NCBI GenBank assembly: GCA_013416795.1
Contig: RQSC01001105.1
Span: 14,046-42,688 of the forward strand
DNA from: Prasinococcaceae sp. CCMP 1430
Taxonomy: Eukaryota > Prasinodermophyta > Palmophyllophyceae > Prasinococcales > Prasinococcaceae
Reading direction: 5' to 3'
Length of the DNA: 28,643 bases
Part shown: positions 1-9,246 of the stretch, piece by piece
Layout of the letters: the number at the start of each line of letters is the position of its first letter
Numbering within the stretch: position 1 is the stretch's first letter
Position numbers and translations under genes: made by a program
The notes under the pieces: model-generated
What the model saw: only the letters and a program-made list of their open reading frames with translations
Database searches by the model: none
What the model was told of the DNA's origin: nothing

Positions 1-522
1 CTGGCGCGCGCGGGCGGCCGGCCGCCCGGCCCGCTCGCTCGCGCCGGGTCGGGGAACGGCTGCGGAACGCGCCGCGGGACAACGCGCCTCAAATTCCGCT
101 TTTTACGATGCGTTCCGCTCTGCGCCCTCGCCGGCGCGCGCTTCCGAAAGCGAAAGCGAAGGCGGCGCCCCGAAAAAGCGTTTGAACCGAGCCCTCTCGC
201 CCGCGCCGGCCGCCGCGCGGCGCGGCGGTCGGCGGCGTAGACCCTGAACACCCACCTTATCGCCTCGTCGGAGCGAATCTACGGACGAGCGCGCATTTCG
301 CGGCGCGCTCCCGCGCCCTCCCCGCGCTTCCGATTGCGTTTTCACCTGCGCCGGCGTCCTGGCCCGCCGGAACGCGCGCGCCCCAAAACCGCCCAATTCT
401 TCGCCGCGGCCCCGCCCGCCCGCGCACAAGCGCGCGCACCGATATTTCTGTTCTGTGCAGCATTTTGGCGGGCGCATGCGAATTCATACGCGGGGGCGCG
501 CGCGAGGCGTGCGGGCCGAGCC

Positions 523-628
523 GGGTTGGGTTGGGTAGCGATTGGGTTGGGTTGGGGGCCTGCTGCGGCCCACAGCGCGCGCGGCCGCGGCACCGTTCTT
601 CCCCGTCCCGCCCGCCCGCCCGCCCGCC
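523..628 (+). repeat. G-rich then C-rich simple tracts in the presumed rbcS intron
   Basis: Positions 523-558 hold about five TTGGG-type units with runs of three or more G, enough for a G-quadruplex. Positions 608-628 hold tandem CCCG units just upstream of the acceptor AG at 678-679. The G units resemble telomere repeats but are not the green-plant TTTAGGG. Both tracts are seen directly; any role in splicing or folding is inference. Confidence 0.6.
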
Positions 629-679
629 AGCCAGCCCAGCCCGACGCCATGGCGCTCGCGACGAGCCTCGCCGAGCCAG

Positions 680-796
680 TGCAAGTCGGAGTACCCCCAC
701 GCGTACGTCCGCGTCATCGGCTTCGACTCGGTGCGCCAGGTGCAGTGCCTGTCGTTCATCGTCCAGAAGCCGGGCCAGACCTCGGGCGGCTGGTAA
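680..796 (+). CDS. rbcS: RuBisCO small subunit (form IB), last exon only
   Basis: The 38 residues encoded here ([18 protein letters not shown] at the start, then [14 protein letters not shown]) match the C-terminal part of green-type RuBisCO small subunits, whose usual pattern is YPxAYVRxIGFDxxRQVQCxSF. The small subunit caps the RuBisCO hexadecamer in the plastid stroma and is needed for CO2 fixation. The exon starts after an AG at 678-679, preceded by a C-rich tract, and ends at TAA 794-796. An ATG at 649 is out of frame, so it is not the start. No frame in 1-679 encodes the transit peptide or the conserved middle of the protein, so the upstream exons lie left of the window, or the exon is an orphan fragment. 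The red-algal type of small subunit lacks this motif, which makes the exon a marker of a green plastid. Confidence 0.8.
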   Translation, partial: CKSEYPHAYVRVIGFDSVRQVQCLSFIVQKPGQTSGGW

Positions 797-2415
797 ACAG
801 TTCATCGAACGGCATCTGCGGCTCGGTGTGCGACATAGTGTCAACAAAAAAACTACGCTAGCGCGAGGTCCTTCCTAACTCACACTCCCCTGCTTTGCAA
901 GGGAAACACTGCGGCTGTCGAGAAAGCTCTCTAGTCTGCGCTCATGTAAGGTCCAATCTAATAGCAACCAGGCGCCACCACGCACGTAGGTGAGAGCTTC
1001 GCGAGCGTTGTAGAGGGATGCTGCAGAGACGAGGCCGCGCCATTGGAAGTGCACCGTTGCCTCTTTCAGGCTACGTCGCCGCTCTGCTCGCTACCCTGCC
1101 TGCTCTGGCTTGGCGGCTTTGGCGCTTTCGATTCGCCGTAGCCGTGCGCCCTCTTCACGCGCCCAGCGGCTGCTTTGGCGCTTTCGCCTTCTCATTCGCC
1201 GTAGCCGTGCGCCCTCTCCACGCGCCCAGCGGCTGCTCGCGACTTTCCTAGAGCGCGGCCATGGGGTTGCACGCGGCGTCGAGCGCTGCCACGCGGTGGC
1301 CATGCCCTTCCCCGCTCGCACGGAGGGCCGTACCATCGACCATTGCCGCCGCCTCGCCCTTTGAACGCCTTGCGCCCGAACAACGCTCCCTCAGGCTCGT
1401 GTGTAGCTCGCGTGCCTGCAGTACCGTCTCGTCGCCCACCTGCCCACCTGCCCAGGACACTCCGACGTGCCCGTGCGCGTGTTGGTGTGGCGAGGTGGGT
1501 GGCCGGAGACGCCGCGGAGCGCCTGCGCAAACATGCCAGCCATCGAAATGAATCCACGTAAACCGCGTTATAATTTCAAAATGGATATCGAGTATTTGTA
1601 CCTATATAGAGTAGATCTCGCGCCAACGGAACAGTGCATATATTACGTGAATATGTGAAGGTATAATTACTTTAAATGATTGTGATGAATGTAAGTGTAC
1701 GTGTGTCAGCTTGCGTGTGATTTTGAAGGCATTCTCAGACGCGCGGCGTGGTGTGAGCGTAAACCTTAACGCGTGTGTGTTAACTGTGCGTGCGATTGGC
1801 GGCGGCTTGGGCGTGCTGGTGTGGGCGTTTGTGTGGGTGGGGGGGTGAGGGGAGGTGGCGTCGCTGCGGAGCAGGCGCATGTGTCGCGCGTGGGCGCCAA
1901 CGCAGGCAGGTTGGTGCGTACTGGTCAGAGCTCGAGTTGCGCGCGCGCGGCCGCAGAGCCCGACTGCAGTGCCACTCAGCGCGAGTCTATCACCCGCGCG
2001 CCCGCGCGCGACGCGCACTCCCTCGAGAGGCCACGACGGTGGCGGGCGGAGGGTGTGAGGGGAGGGGGCAGAGCGCGCAGCGCTCTCGCACGCCCACTCG
2101 CTCGTCGGGAGCGCACGCACCCGTCACCTCCGCTGCTCGCGTCCCCGGTGGAGCCATTCCGCCGCGACTGCGCCACGGGCGCCGCCGCGACCTCCATCGA
2201 CCGCCCGCACGCGCGCCTATGCGAGCGCGCGCTGCGGCGCCCGCGCCCACTGTGCCCGCGCCTGCGTGTGGCGCGGGGGCGCCTGCGTCCGCTCGGGGGA
2301 ACGCACCGGAACCGTCGCGTGCCGCCTGACGACGAACCATGTGCGACGCCACGAACGCATCGCCCGTGGGTAAATTATATTTTAATATCAACAGTGCGTC
2401 TGTTCGCGCGACGCG
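797..2415. other. 1.6-kb interval with no recognisable gene
   Basis: No open frame here gives a protein I recognise, and the GC-rich open frames look like composition shadows. It contains a 43-bp direct repeat (1131-1236), an A+T-rich segment at about 1556-1700, and a second short A+T-rich tract at 2369-2392 just beyond the UFL1 stop codon. It probably holds the rbcS and UFL1 3' untranslated regions. A non-coding RNA or rapidly evolving gene cannot be excluded. Confidence 0.5.
1131..1236 (+). repeat. 43-bp direct repeat, two copies
   Basis: Copy 1 is at 1131-1173 and copy 2 at 1194-1236. They differ at one base (T/C in CTCTTCAC versus CTCTCCAC). A shared 15-base lead-in (GCTTTGGCGCTTTCG) precedes both, at about 1116 and 1173. 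The period is 63 bp, a multiple of three, but no recognisable protein is encoded. It looks like a recent local tandem duplication. Confidence 0.75.
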
Positions 2416-5094
2416 TCATGCCCGCGAGGACGCACCGCCCGAGTCACTCGCGACCGTCTTGAGCTCGCCCATGCTGGCCTCGAGCGCCGCGAGCACCTCG
2501 TTGGCACCGGCCTCTTCATCCTTGGCGCGCGCGACGAGCAGCTTCACGACGTTGCCATGGAAGCCGAGGAGCGCGTCGGTGCGCTCATCACCGAGCTCGG
2601 ACCGCAGGGCCTCGATGGCAACGCCGAGTTTCTTGCCGGGGGCCTGCAGCAGCACGCCCCTGTGCCGCGCGTACAAGAGCTGGACCGCCGTGGCCAGCGC
2701 CGCCGCGGGATCATCCTCGCGCTCGAGCGCTGCGAGCAGCAGCGACTTCTGCGCATGCACCGCCTGCCGCTCCGACTTCTTGTCCATCGCCCTCAGGCCG
2801 AGGCCACACGCCCGGGACGCGGCCTGCAGCGCGTCGAGCAACGCGGCCAGCGACCCATTGCTGGCGTTCAGCGCAGCGACGGCCGCGCCCACATGCTCCG
2901 ACGTGGCCGCGTCCAGGCTTTTGGCGAGCGCCATCGCCATCGCCGCGCGCTCTTTCGGGGAGAGGGCGCCAGCGCCGGCGCGAAGCTCCGAGTGCGCGCC
3001 GTCCTCCGCATGGCCCTGGCCTCCCGACTGAACCGCCTCATCGAGCGTCAGCAGACGCAGGAGGCTGTCGACGGCGTCCGCACCGCACGTGCGCAGCACG
3101 TGCTTGGCGAAGTGGGGGGCCTCTGCCTCGTCTGCCTTGAAGAGCTCCGCCCCGCGTGCGGCGTGCTGCAGCGCCGACCAGCGGCTCCCGACTTCTGCCT
3201 GCAGCGCGGCGCGAGCGCGGCGGCGGCCGTCGGCGCCCGCCGAGAACGCCGACCGAGCGCCCTCGTCGTACGCCTCCCTGGCGGCTTTCACCGACGCCTC
3301 TACCAGCGCCCCTGCGAGCTCCGGCGCGTCGTGCAGGCGGAGCTCCGGCCGCAGCGAGCGCAGACGGGCGAGGAGCGCCGCCGTCGTCAGCGCCTCCGGC
3401 ACCTGTGTGGCCGCCGGCGCCTGCACTCTCGCTGCGGCGCCCTGCGCCTGCTTCTTCCCGCCGGTCGCCCCGCCGCCGCCGCCCCCGCCGGCCTTGCCCT
3501 TCTTCTTGCCCTTGCCCTTCTTGCCAGCCTTGCCGCTCGGCCGCGCATCCCAGTCGTCGTCGGAGCCGGCGTCCCTGGCGGCGCCGGCGGCATGCGGCTT
3601 GGCGCCTGCGCCGGACGCTTCGGGTGTGGCGCCTCCGCCGGCGCTGCCAGCGGCGCCTGCGGCGCCCGCGCCCGCCTGCGCGCGTGTGCCCCGTGCGGCG
3701 GCGCTCTTCAGGCCCTCCTGGCGTGCGTGCTCGACGAGCGCTTCGCGCAGCTCCGCCGCGAGCGCATGAGTGACCACGTACACGCCGGCGTGGGCCGCCC
3801 AGACGTCGGCGTTCCGCGCGGCGAGCGCGCCCACGAGCTGCGCGGCGTCGGCGTCGCCCAGACCCTCGGGCAGGTGCGCGCGCGCGTCCGCCCACCCTGC
3901 CGTGCGCACATCCTCCTCGACACCCGCGTCCAGCCGCGAGAGCACCGCGGCGCCGACGTAGCAGTCGCCGAGCGACACGCCACCCGGGTGGCGCGCGGCC
4001 ATGTACGCCGCGGGGTCCGCCACCTGCAGCGCGCCGAGACGCGAATACTCCATCATGCCGTTGGCCGCGTAGTACGCCTCTGCCGCCTCGCGCTGTGCCA
4101 CGCTGTATACGCGCGGCACCCACGTTGAGCCGCCGCCCTGAGCAACACCTGCCAGGTCCGACACGGCGGCGGAGCCGGCCGAACCAGCCGTGCCTCCTAC
4201 CGTAGCGGCCGCGCTGGCGGCGCTGGCGCCCTGGGCCCTTGCGCGGCTGCCCTTGCCCTTCCCCCCTTTCTTGCTCCCGCCGGCATCCCCCGCTGCGCCG
4301 GACGCGCCGCCCACGCCGCCGCCGGGCGCGCTCGCGGCGGCCGCTGCCATCACCTCGGCGGCGATCGTCCTGAAGAGCACGCCTCCTCCGCCGCCGCTGC
4401 TGCCACCGCCGCCGCGCGCGCCGCCACCGCTGCCACCACCGCCAAAGAGAGCCCCCTCGAGCGTGGCAATGGCGGTTGGCCTGCCCGCAGCGCGCAGCGC
4501 GCCCACCACTTGCGCGCGCAGCGCGGCGACGTGCGTTTCGGTGTAGAGCGCGCCCGCGTCGGCGTCGAGCCGCCCGCGGATGACGCCGCCGAGGTGCGCC
4601 TCCACGACGCGCCGAACGGCGTCTGCCGACAGGTCGAACGCAACCGCGAGGTCCGGCACGGACGCCGCGCCGGATTCGGCGAGCAGCTCGTCGATCTCGG
4701 CGGCCACCGCCGCGTAGTACTCCTCCGTCACCAGGTCTCCATTATACAGCGATACCTCGCCACCCGCGTCCGGGCTCCCCTCGCCCGCGCCGCTGACGAG
4801 CTCGTCGGCGGCGCGCTCGACGTGCGCGAGGTCCACGCCTGCGGCGGCCGCGGCGTCGACGAGCGGCAGCCTCCCGCCGGCGGCCCGCAGCTGTGCGGCC
4901 ACATCGGTACGCAGGCGTGCGCGCGTGAGGTACTCGCGGCCGCTCGCCGTGTGCACCACGGCGTCGCCCAGCAGGCCGCGCGCGCGCAGCAGCTGCACGA
5001 GGTCGACCGCGTTGCGCTCCGACAGCCGCGCCGCCGAACGCGTCTCCTGCGCGGCGCTCAGCGCGCCGAACAGCGACTCGAGCTCCGCATCCAT
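2416..5094 (-). CDS. UFL1: E3 UFM1-protein ligase 1
   Basis: Predicted protein of 892 residues in one uninterrupted frame. UFL1 transfers the ubiquitin-like modifier UFM1 to targets such as ribosomal protein uL24 at the ER membrane. The N-terminus (LSERNAVDLVQLLRARGLLG, then HTASGREYLTRARL) follows the family pattern LSERNxxxxVxxL...HTxxGxEYxTxxQ. The following winged-helix-like region and the C-terminal helical half also follow family order. A second in-frame ATG lies 48 bases upstream (5142), but the family N-terminus fits the ATG at 5094. Two low-complexity insertions stand out: a glycine/serine-rich stretch after the N-terminal third, and a Lys/Gly linker in the middle, where animal UFL1 also has a basic, disordered loop. 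The A+T-rich tract at 2369-2392 lies just past the stop codon. Confidence 0.9.
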   Translation of the reverse strand: MDAELESLFGALSAAQETRSAARLSERNAVDLVQLLRARGLLGDAVVHTASGREYLTRARLRTDVAAQLRAAGGRLPLVDAAAAAGVDLAHVERAADELVSGAGEGSPDAGGEVSLYNGDLVTEEYYAAVAAEIDELLAESGAASVPDLAVAFDLSADAVRRVVEAHLGGVIRGRLDADAGALYTETHVAALRAQVVGALRAAGRPTAIATLEGALFGGGGSGGGARGGGGSSGGGGGVLFRTIAAEVMAAAAASAPGGGVGGASGAAGDAGGSKKGGKGKGSRARAQGASAASAAATVGGTAGSAGSAAVSDLAGVAQGGGSTWVPRVYSVAQREAAEAYYAANGMMEYSRLGALQVADPAAYMAARHPGGVSLGDCYVGAAVLSRLDAGVEEDVRTAGWADARAHLPEGLGDADAAQLVGALAARNADVWAAHAGVYVVTHALAAELREALVEHARQEGLKSAAARGTRAQAGAGAAGAAGSAGGGATPEASGAGAKPHAAGAARDAGSDDDWDARPSGKAGKKGKGKKKGKAGGGGGGGATGGKKQAQGAAARVQAPAATQVPEALTTAALLARLRSLRPELRLHDAPELAGALVEASVKAAREAYDEGARSAFSAGADGRRRARAALQAEVGSRWSALQHAARGAELFKADEAEAPHFAKHVLRTCGADAVDSLLRLLTLDEAVQSGGQGHAEDGAHSELRAGAGALSPKERAAMAMALAKSLDAATSEHVGAAVAALNASNGSLAALLDALQAASRACGLGLRAMDKKSERQAVHAQKSLLLAALEREDDPAAALATAVQLLYARHRGVLLQAPGKKLGVAIEALRSELGDERTDALLGFHGNVVKLLVARAKDEEAGANEVLAALEASMGELKTVASDSGGASSRA

Positions 5095-5611
5095 AGCGGC
5101 GGCCGCCGCCGCCGCCCGTCCCCTCCTCTCCCCAACCCCCAATCCACCCTACCCCGTCAGGCGCGTGGGCGCCCGCGCGAGCGCGCTCTGGCACCCCCGC
5201 CCTCGCCATCGACCACGCCGCCGCCGATCTCCCCCTCCTCGACGCCCCGCCCGCCGCCGTCCTCGGCGCTCGCGCGCTCGCTCCTGCGATCTGAACCCTA
5301 TGTAAAATCCTACCCTAAACCCCACGCGGCGTTTGTCGTATCAAAATCAGGGTCAAACGCTCGGCGCGCGGCCGGCCAAAACCCGTCCAAAATCAAAAAT
5401 CATGAGGGCGCGCGAGCGAGCGGCGGGGGCGGGGGTGTTTGCCACACGGCACGCGTGGGGCGGGCGGGCGCCGGGGGTGGGGGTGCAGGCGAGGAGGGGG
5501 CGTGGGCGAAGAGGGGAGGTGGGGGCGTTCGCTGCGGCGCGGACGCGCTCGGTCCCAGCAGCGGTTGCGGTTTCGGCGGTTGCGGTGGCGGCGGCGGCGG
5601 CGGCGCGCGCG
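5095..5611. promoter_or_regulatory. Divergent promoter region between UFL1 and the orphan exon
   Basis: This non-coding interval separates the UFL1 start (minus) from an ATG at 5612 (plus). Within it, 5290-5420 is unusually A+T-rich for the window and contains CCCTAAACCC at about 5311-5320. That motif resembles the plant telo-box (AAACCCTAA) found in promoters of translation and ribosome genes. A promoter role is inferred from gene orientation only. Confidence 0.4.
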
Positions 5612-5776
5612 ATGCTGCCGGTGACGCACGCGCAGGCGCGCATCGCGGCCGCGCCGGGCGCGAGTTATGCGGGGGCGAGCAGCGGTGGGAGAGGGGCGAG
5701 CGGCGGCGGCGGCGGCGTGAGGTACACGTACCGTGAGTACCGGTTCCTGCCGCCGTACCTCCGCCGTGTGATCAAG
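5612..5776 (+). CDS. Orphan first exon of an unidentified protein
   Basis: From the ATG at 5612 the frame encodes 55 residues: a short N-terminus (MLPVTHAQARIAAAPG), a Gly/Ser-rich linker, then a dense aromatic/basic segment (YTYREYRFLPPYLRRVIK). It ends exactly before a donor-like GTGCGC at 5777, the same donor style as introns confirmed elsewhere in the window. The last segment looks protein-like rather than random, but I do not recognise the family. Without splicing the frame runs on through a CG-dinucleotide tract into the antisense of the RRP15-like gene. No convincing second exon is visible before that gene ends at 5938. It may be a small gene with an unrecognised last exon, or a leader. 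Confidence 0.3.
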
Positions 5777-5937
5777 GTGCGCGTCTCGTCGCGCGCGCGC
5801 GCGGCGGCTGCGCGGGGGGCGCTGCGCGCGACGCGCGCGCGCGCGCGGGCGCGACCGCGCGGCAGCGACGGCCGCGCACGCGTTGTTGTTGTGGTGGACA
5901 GATTTTGTACAGAGGCTCGCATTCTCGCGCGCGGCGT

Positions 5938-6888
5938 TCACTCCTCGTCGTCATCGCTGCTGCCATGGTCAATCCCCGTGTCTACCTCCATGTCGAGCTC
6001 GACCTCCTGTTCCTTGTCCCAATCCTTCAGCTTCATCGAGCGCGCGTCCAGCGCGTCGTCGTCGAGCACGCGCCAGCCAGTGCTGGCTGGCTCGTCGGCG
6101 GCCGCGGGGAGGCCCGCGCTGCCGTCGGCCGTCTTGGCGTCGGACGCGGAGGACACCTTCTTCAGCTCCGACAGGAAGGACGAGCGGCTCAGTTTGGCGA
6201 CGTCGCGGCGCTTCTCGCCGCGCGCCTCGGCCGCCTCGCGGAGCTCCTGTGCCTTGGCGACGGCGTTGAAGAGGCGAACAACGCCCTTGGTGGCCACGCG
6301 CACCAGCACCTTCTCTTGCGGGCCGGTGCACGACTCGAGCGGGACGTGCCCCAGTGCGCGGCGCTTCTTGCGCGCCGCGCGACCCTCGGCACGCCGCGCG
6401 CTGTCCTGGCGCTCCTCGGCCTCGAGCTGCTGCAAGCGTCGCGTGCCCTTGATCTGCGCTGGTGCCGCCACGCTGGCCGCGCCGTCGCGCTGGCGCTTCT
6501 CCGCAGCGCGACCCATGATGGCATGGAACGCCGCCGCCATGCCCACTTCGCCCGCGGCGGCCGCGCCCTTTCCCTCCGCGTCCTCGCCGTCGCTGTCGCT
6601 GTCGCTGCCCCCGTCGCTCTCGCTCTCGTAGTCATCGCCGCCCTCTTCGTCCAGGCCGCTGTCCAGGCCGTCATCGAGGTCGTCGTCCGCTGCCATCTGG
6701 TCTTCCTCCTCGGAGTCTCCGTCCTCTTCCTCGGATTCCTCCTCGAAGGACTCGCTTCCCTCGTCACGCTCGGACTCGGAGCCGGCCCCGCTCACGCCTT
6801 CGCTCTCGCCTTCGCCGCGGGGCGCGGGCGCGGCGCTCGGCGGCGGCGAGCGTCTCCGCCTGGCGGCAGCGACATCGCGGGCGGGCAT
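5938..6888 (-). CDS. RRP15: RRP15-like ribosomal RNA-processing protein
   Basis: Predicted protein of 316 residues, intronless, starting at ATG 6888. Rrp15 family proteins are nucleolar factors needed for pre-60S maturation and 27S/25S rRNA processing. The diagnostic region is in the C-terminal half: a basic helix (ARRAEGRAARKKRRALGHVP), then KVLVRVATKGVVRLFNAVAK, which matches the family signature RxATxGVVxLFNAVxKxQ. The first 110 residues are a long Ser/Glu/Asp-rich acidic tract, common in nucleolar proteins, and the C-terminus is again acidic (DDDEE). Its start is 194 bp from that of UNC50 on the other strand, so the two probably share a promoter. The family call rests on this short core motif. 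Confidence 0.78.
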   Translation of the reverse strand: MPARDVAAARRRRSPPPSAAPAPRGEGESEGVSGAGSESERDEGSESFEEESEEEDGDSEEEDQMAADDDLDDGLDSGLDEEGGDDYESESDGGSDSDSDGEDAEGKGAAAAGEVGMAAAFHAIMGRAAEKRQRDGAASVAAPAQIKGTRRLQQLEAEERQDSARRAEGRAARKKRRALGHVPLESCTGPQEKVLVRVATKGVVRLFNAVAKAQELREAAEARGEKRRDVAKLSRSSFLSELKKVSSASDAKTADGSAGLPAAADEPASTGWRVLDDDALDARSMKLKDWDKEQEVELDMEVDTGIDHGSSDDDEE

Positions 6889-7082
6889 CGCGGCGAGCTG
6901 CCCGGCGAGGGGTGGAGGTGGTGCGGGCAGCTCAGGCCGGCGCTACAGAGCAGCGAGTGCTGCCGCGAGCTCCTCGAGCACCGGGCGCCACGCGCGCGTG
7001 CCCCTTGCGCGCGCGCGCGAATGCCGGACCCGCGCCCGCGGCTGCGCATGTGCTTGCGCCCACCCACAACAAGTGGAACCAA

Positions 7083-7863
7083 ATGGACACCGAGTATACG
7101 ATGTGGCAGATGGTCAACCTGTGCGTCGCGCCGAAGGCGGTGTACAAGCAGACGTCCTTCCGCAAACAGACCAAAAACCAGTGGGCGCGCGACGACCCGG
7201 CGTTCGTGGTGATCCTAGCAGCGCTTGTCGCGCTCTCGGCGGTGGCGTACTGCCTCGCGTTCGGGAGGCCGCCGCTGTGGCGCTGGGCGGTGGGGGTGGC
7301 GTGGGCGGTGTTCGTGGATTTCTTGGGAACCGGAGCGGTGCGTCGCGCTCTGCCGCGCCGAGCGCCCTGCCTCGCGCGCCCTCGTTCACCCTCGCCGCTG
7401 GCCCTGGCTGCTGACAGACGCGCCCTCGCTGGCGCGCACGGCGCGCTCCGGCCAGGTGATTGCCACCGTGTGCTGGGGAATCTCGAACGCGTACTTGAGA
7501 CGAGACGGCGGGGCTGGGCACTCGCACGCGGTGGAGCAGCGCGTCGAGTGGATGTACGCCTTCGATGTGCACTGCAACGCATACTTCCCGCTGTTCGTCA
7601 CGCTGTATGTGCTCCAGTTTTTCCTGTCGCCGCTGCTCCTGCAGCACGGCTACCTGGCGGCGATCGCGTCGGACACGCTCTACGCTGGCGCCTTGAGTTA
7701 CTACGCATACGTGACATTTCTGGGCTACAACCAGCTGCCGTTCCTCGAGAGGACCGAACTCTTCCTATGCCCGATATGGCTGGTGCTCGCGGCGCTACCG
7801 CTGTGCATCATAGGCGGCTTCAACGCGACGCGCTTCACGCTCGCGATGGCGTTCGACTACTAG
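7083..7863 (+). CDS. UNC50: UNC-50 / GMH1 family Golgi membrane protein
   Basis: Coding sequence is join(7083..7337, 7456..7863), 220 residues. The 118-bp GT-AG intron falls in phase 0 between GTGA and VIATVCW. The match to the plant family is strong: MDTEYTMWQMVNLC, then KQTKNQWARDDPAFVVI, then HAVEQRVEWMYAFDVHCN and YVTFLGYNQLPFLERT. UNC-50 (yeast Gmh1) is a multipass inner-Golgi protein that interacts with Arf-GEFs and aids receptor and cargo transport. About five hydrophobic segments are visible. Plant and animal homologues have about 25-30 more residues before MDxEY, so either the start is truly short here or a small upstream exon is missed; the frame is open upstream without another ATG. 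RRP15 diverges from it and PRA1 converges on it. Confidence 0.92.
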
Positions 7864-8369
7864 CTAGCGTGCGCAGGAGCCGGTCGGCCGCCTGGGGTGC
7901 GCCTGCGCGAGCGCGAGCGCGAGTACGCGTCGAGCTCCTGGCGGCCAGCCAGGGCGCCCTTCTATAATGCGTGCCGCAGCGCTCTGTGGATGGAGTGCCG
8001 GTGGGTTAGTCCGGATGCGTGGGCACGCGCGCATGCTCCGCGCAAGATCCCGCAAACGGACGTCCATGCGCTTTTCAGCTGGCTTAGTCACTCCTCGCCG
8101 CAGGCGTTCGCAGTCTCCAGAAGCAGCGCCATCTCGGCCGCCGTGAGCCCCCCCCGCAGCGTGCGTCGCGCCGATGACATCAGCAGCGATCGCAGCCGTC
8201 TCAGCACCGCCGGCCGTTGCCACCTGGCACATGATACAGCCAAGGTGAATGACGGAGCAGTCTCTGTGACGGTCCTAATGAAGATATTTTTTATGCACAG
8301 CAATGGGGTGTGAGTGCAGTGCGCGGCCAGCGACGCACGTGCGCCCGCAAAGGTGTCCCTCTAGAGATT
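7864..8369. other. Convergent 3' region between UNC50 and PRA1
   Basis: This 0.5-kb interval separates two convergent genes. It contains A+T-rich patches (TTCTATAATG near 7960-7970 and GATATTTTTTATG near 8283-8296) that may act in 3'-end formation. On the minus strand a short frame ending at 8088 encodes a plausible amphipathic helix (LTAAEMALLLETANACGEE) but begins at a non-ATG codon. I do not annotate it as a gene. Confidence 0.4.
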
Positions 8370-9162
8370 CTATAGCGTGTGGTCCGCTGGCTCGTTGTAC
8401 GAGTAGCCCCGCCACACCGCGCGGAACTCGCTCCCCATTGAGCTCAACCTGCGAGCGCCGCAGGGTGGCGCCGGCGAGCACACGCGACGTCAGCAGCATG
8501 CGGGCGAAGCGAGAGGGCGCGCATCTAGTCTTGCGGGGAGAGTGTAGCGATGCGCGGGTTGCGAGGCGCACGTACCTCGCCTTGAGGTTGGGCGCGCGCA
8601 GCGAGGCGTGCGCCAGCGAGAAGCCCAGGCCCATGAAGACGGCCCATGCGAGCGTCGTGAGCGCGTCTGTCGCCCAGAGCGCCAGAGCCGACACGAGGCT
8701 CGCCCCGCCCGCCACGAGCGCGCGATCCACCCCGCAGATGCGCACAGGCTGTCCGCGCCGCCGGCTCGCGCCCGGAGCGGCTGGCGGCGCGTTCCCTCCC
8801 CTCGAGCGCATCTTGGCGGCGAGCGGCGGGCTCACTTTCTTCGCGAGGCGCACGAGGCGCTCGGAGAGCGCCGCCGCGAACGTGTCCACGTAGCAGAGCG
8901 CCGCGATCGCCACCAGGCCGAGCGCCACCAGCGCCCACGGATTCCTCCAGAACATGAACGCGAACGCGAACGCAATGACGGCCGCGTAGTTCGTCCTGTA
9001 GTAGTAGAGGTTGCACTTGAGGCGCGCGACGAGCCTCTCCTTGGTCTTGGGCGCGCCGAACCGCCCGCCGAGGAACTCGCGGAACGGCCGCGGGGGCTCG
9101 GACCACTCGACCTCGCGCAGCGAGTCCGCCACCTCGGACCACTCCACCGCCGACCAGTCCAT
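8370..9162 (-). CDS. PRA1-family (prenylated Rab acceptor) membrane protein
   Basis: Coding sequence on the minus strand is 9162-8576 joined to 8448-8370, 221 residues. The 127-bp intron has GTACGT at the donor and a CGCTCGCAG acceptor. PRA1 proteins sit in ER/Golgi membranes, bind prenylated Rab GTPases and help sort them. The family pattern is clear: RPFREFLGGRFGAPK, then LVARLKCNLYYYRTNYA, two pairs of hydrophobic segments, and HASLRAPNLKAR at the splice site. Splicing replaces an unlikely read-through with a compact tail (LSSMGSEFRAVWRGYSYN) ending in HTL and TAG at 8370-8372. Between the hydrophobic pairs lies a Gly/Arg-rich loop. The gene diverges from the coiled-coil gene at 9459 and converges on UNC50. 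Confidence 0.88.
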
Positions 9163-9246
9163 CGCGCCGCAGCGGCGCGCCCGCCGCCCGCGCCGTCCCC
9201 CCGCACCGCGCCTGGCAGGTAGCGCCGGGGGCTCGACGGCGCGTGC

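Noticed and set aside
523-558. Interstitial telomere
   Set aside because: The units are TTGGG, not TTTAGGG or TTAGGG, there are only about five, and they lie inside a presumed intron.
1018-1560. Several open frames on both strands
   Set aside because: Composition-driven, mutually overlapping, partly built on the 43-bp repeat, and without recognisable domains.
2557-4128. Long plus-strand open frame (523 residues) opposite UFL1
   Set aside because: It is antisense to a clearly conserved gene, is rich in Arg/Ala/Gly as expected from GC-rich shadow frames, and resembles no family.
8088-8303. Small minus-strand gene ending in LTAAEMALLLETANACGEE
   Set aside because: It starts at a TTG with no conserved family, and lies in the 3' region of two convergent genes; kept only as a note.
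8449-8575. Coding extension of the PRA1 frame through this segment
   Set aside because: Canonical splice sites and a sensible C-terminus after splicing show it is an intron.
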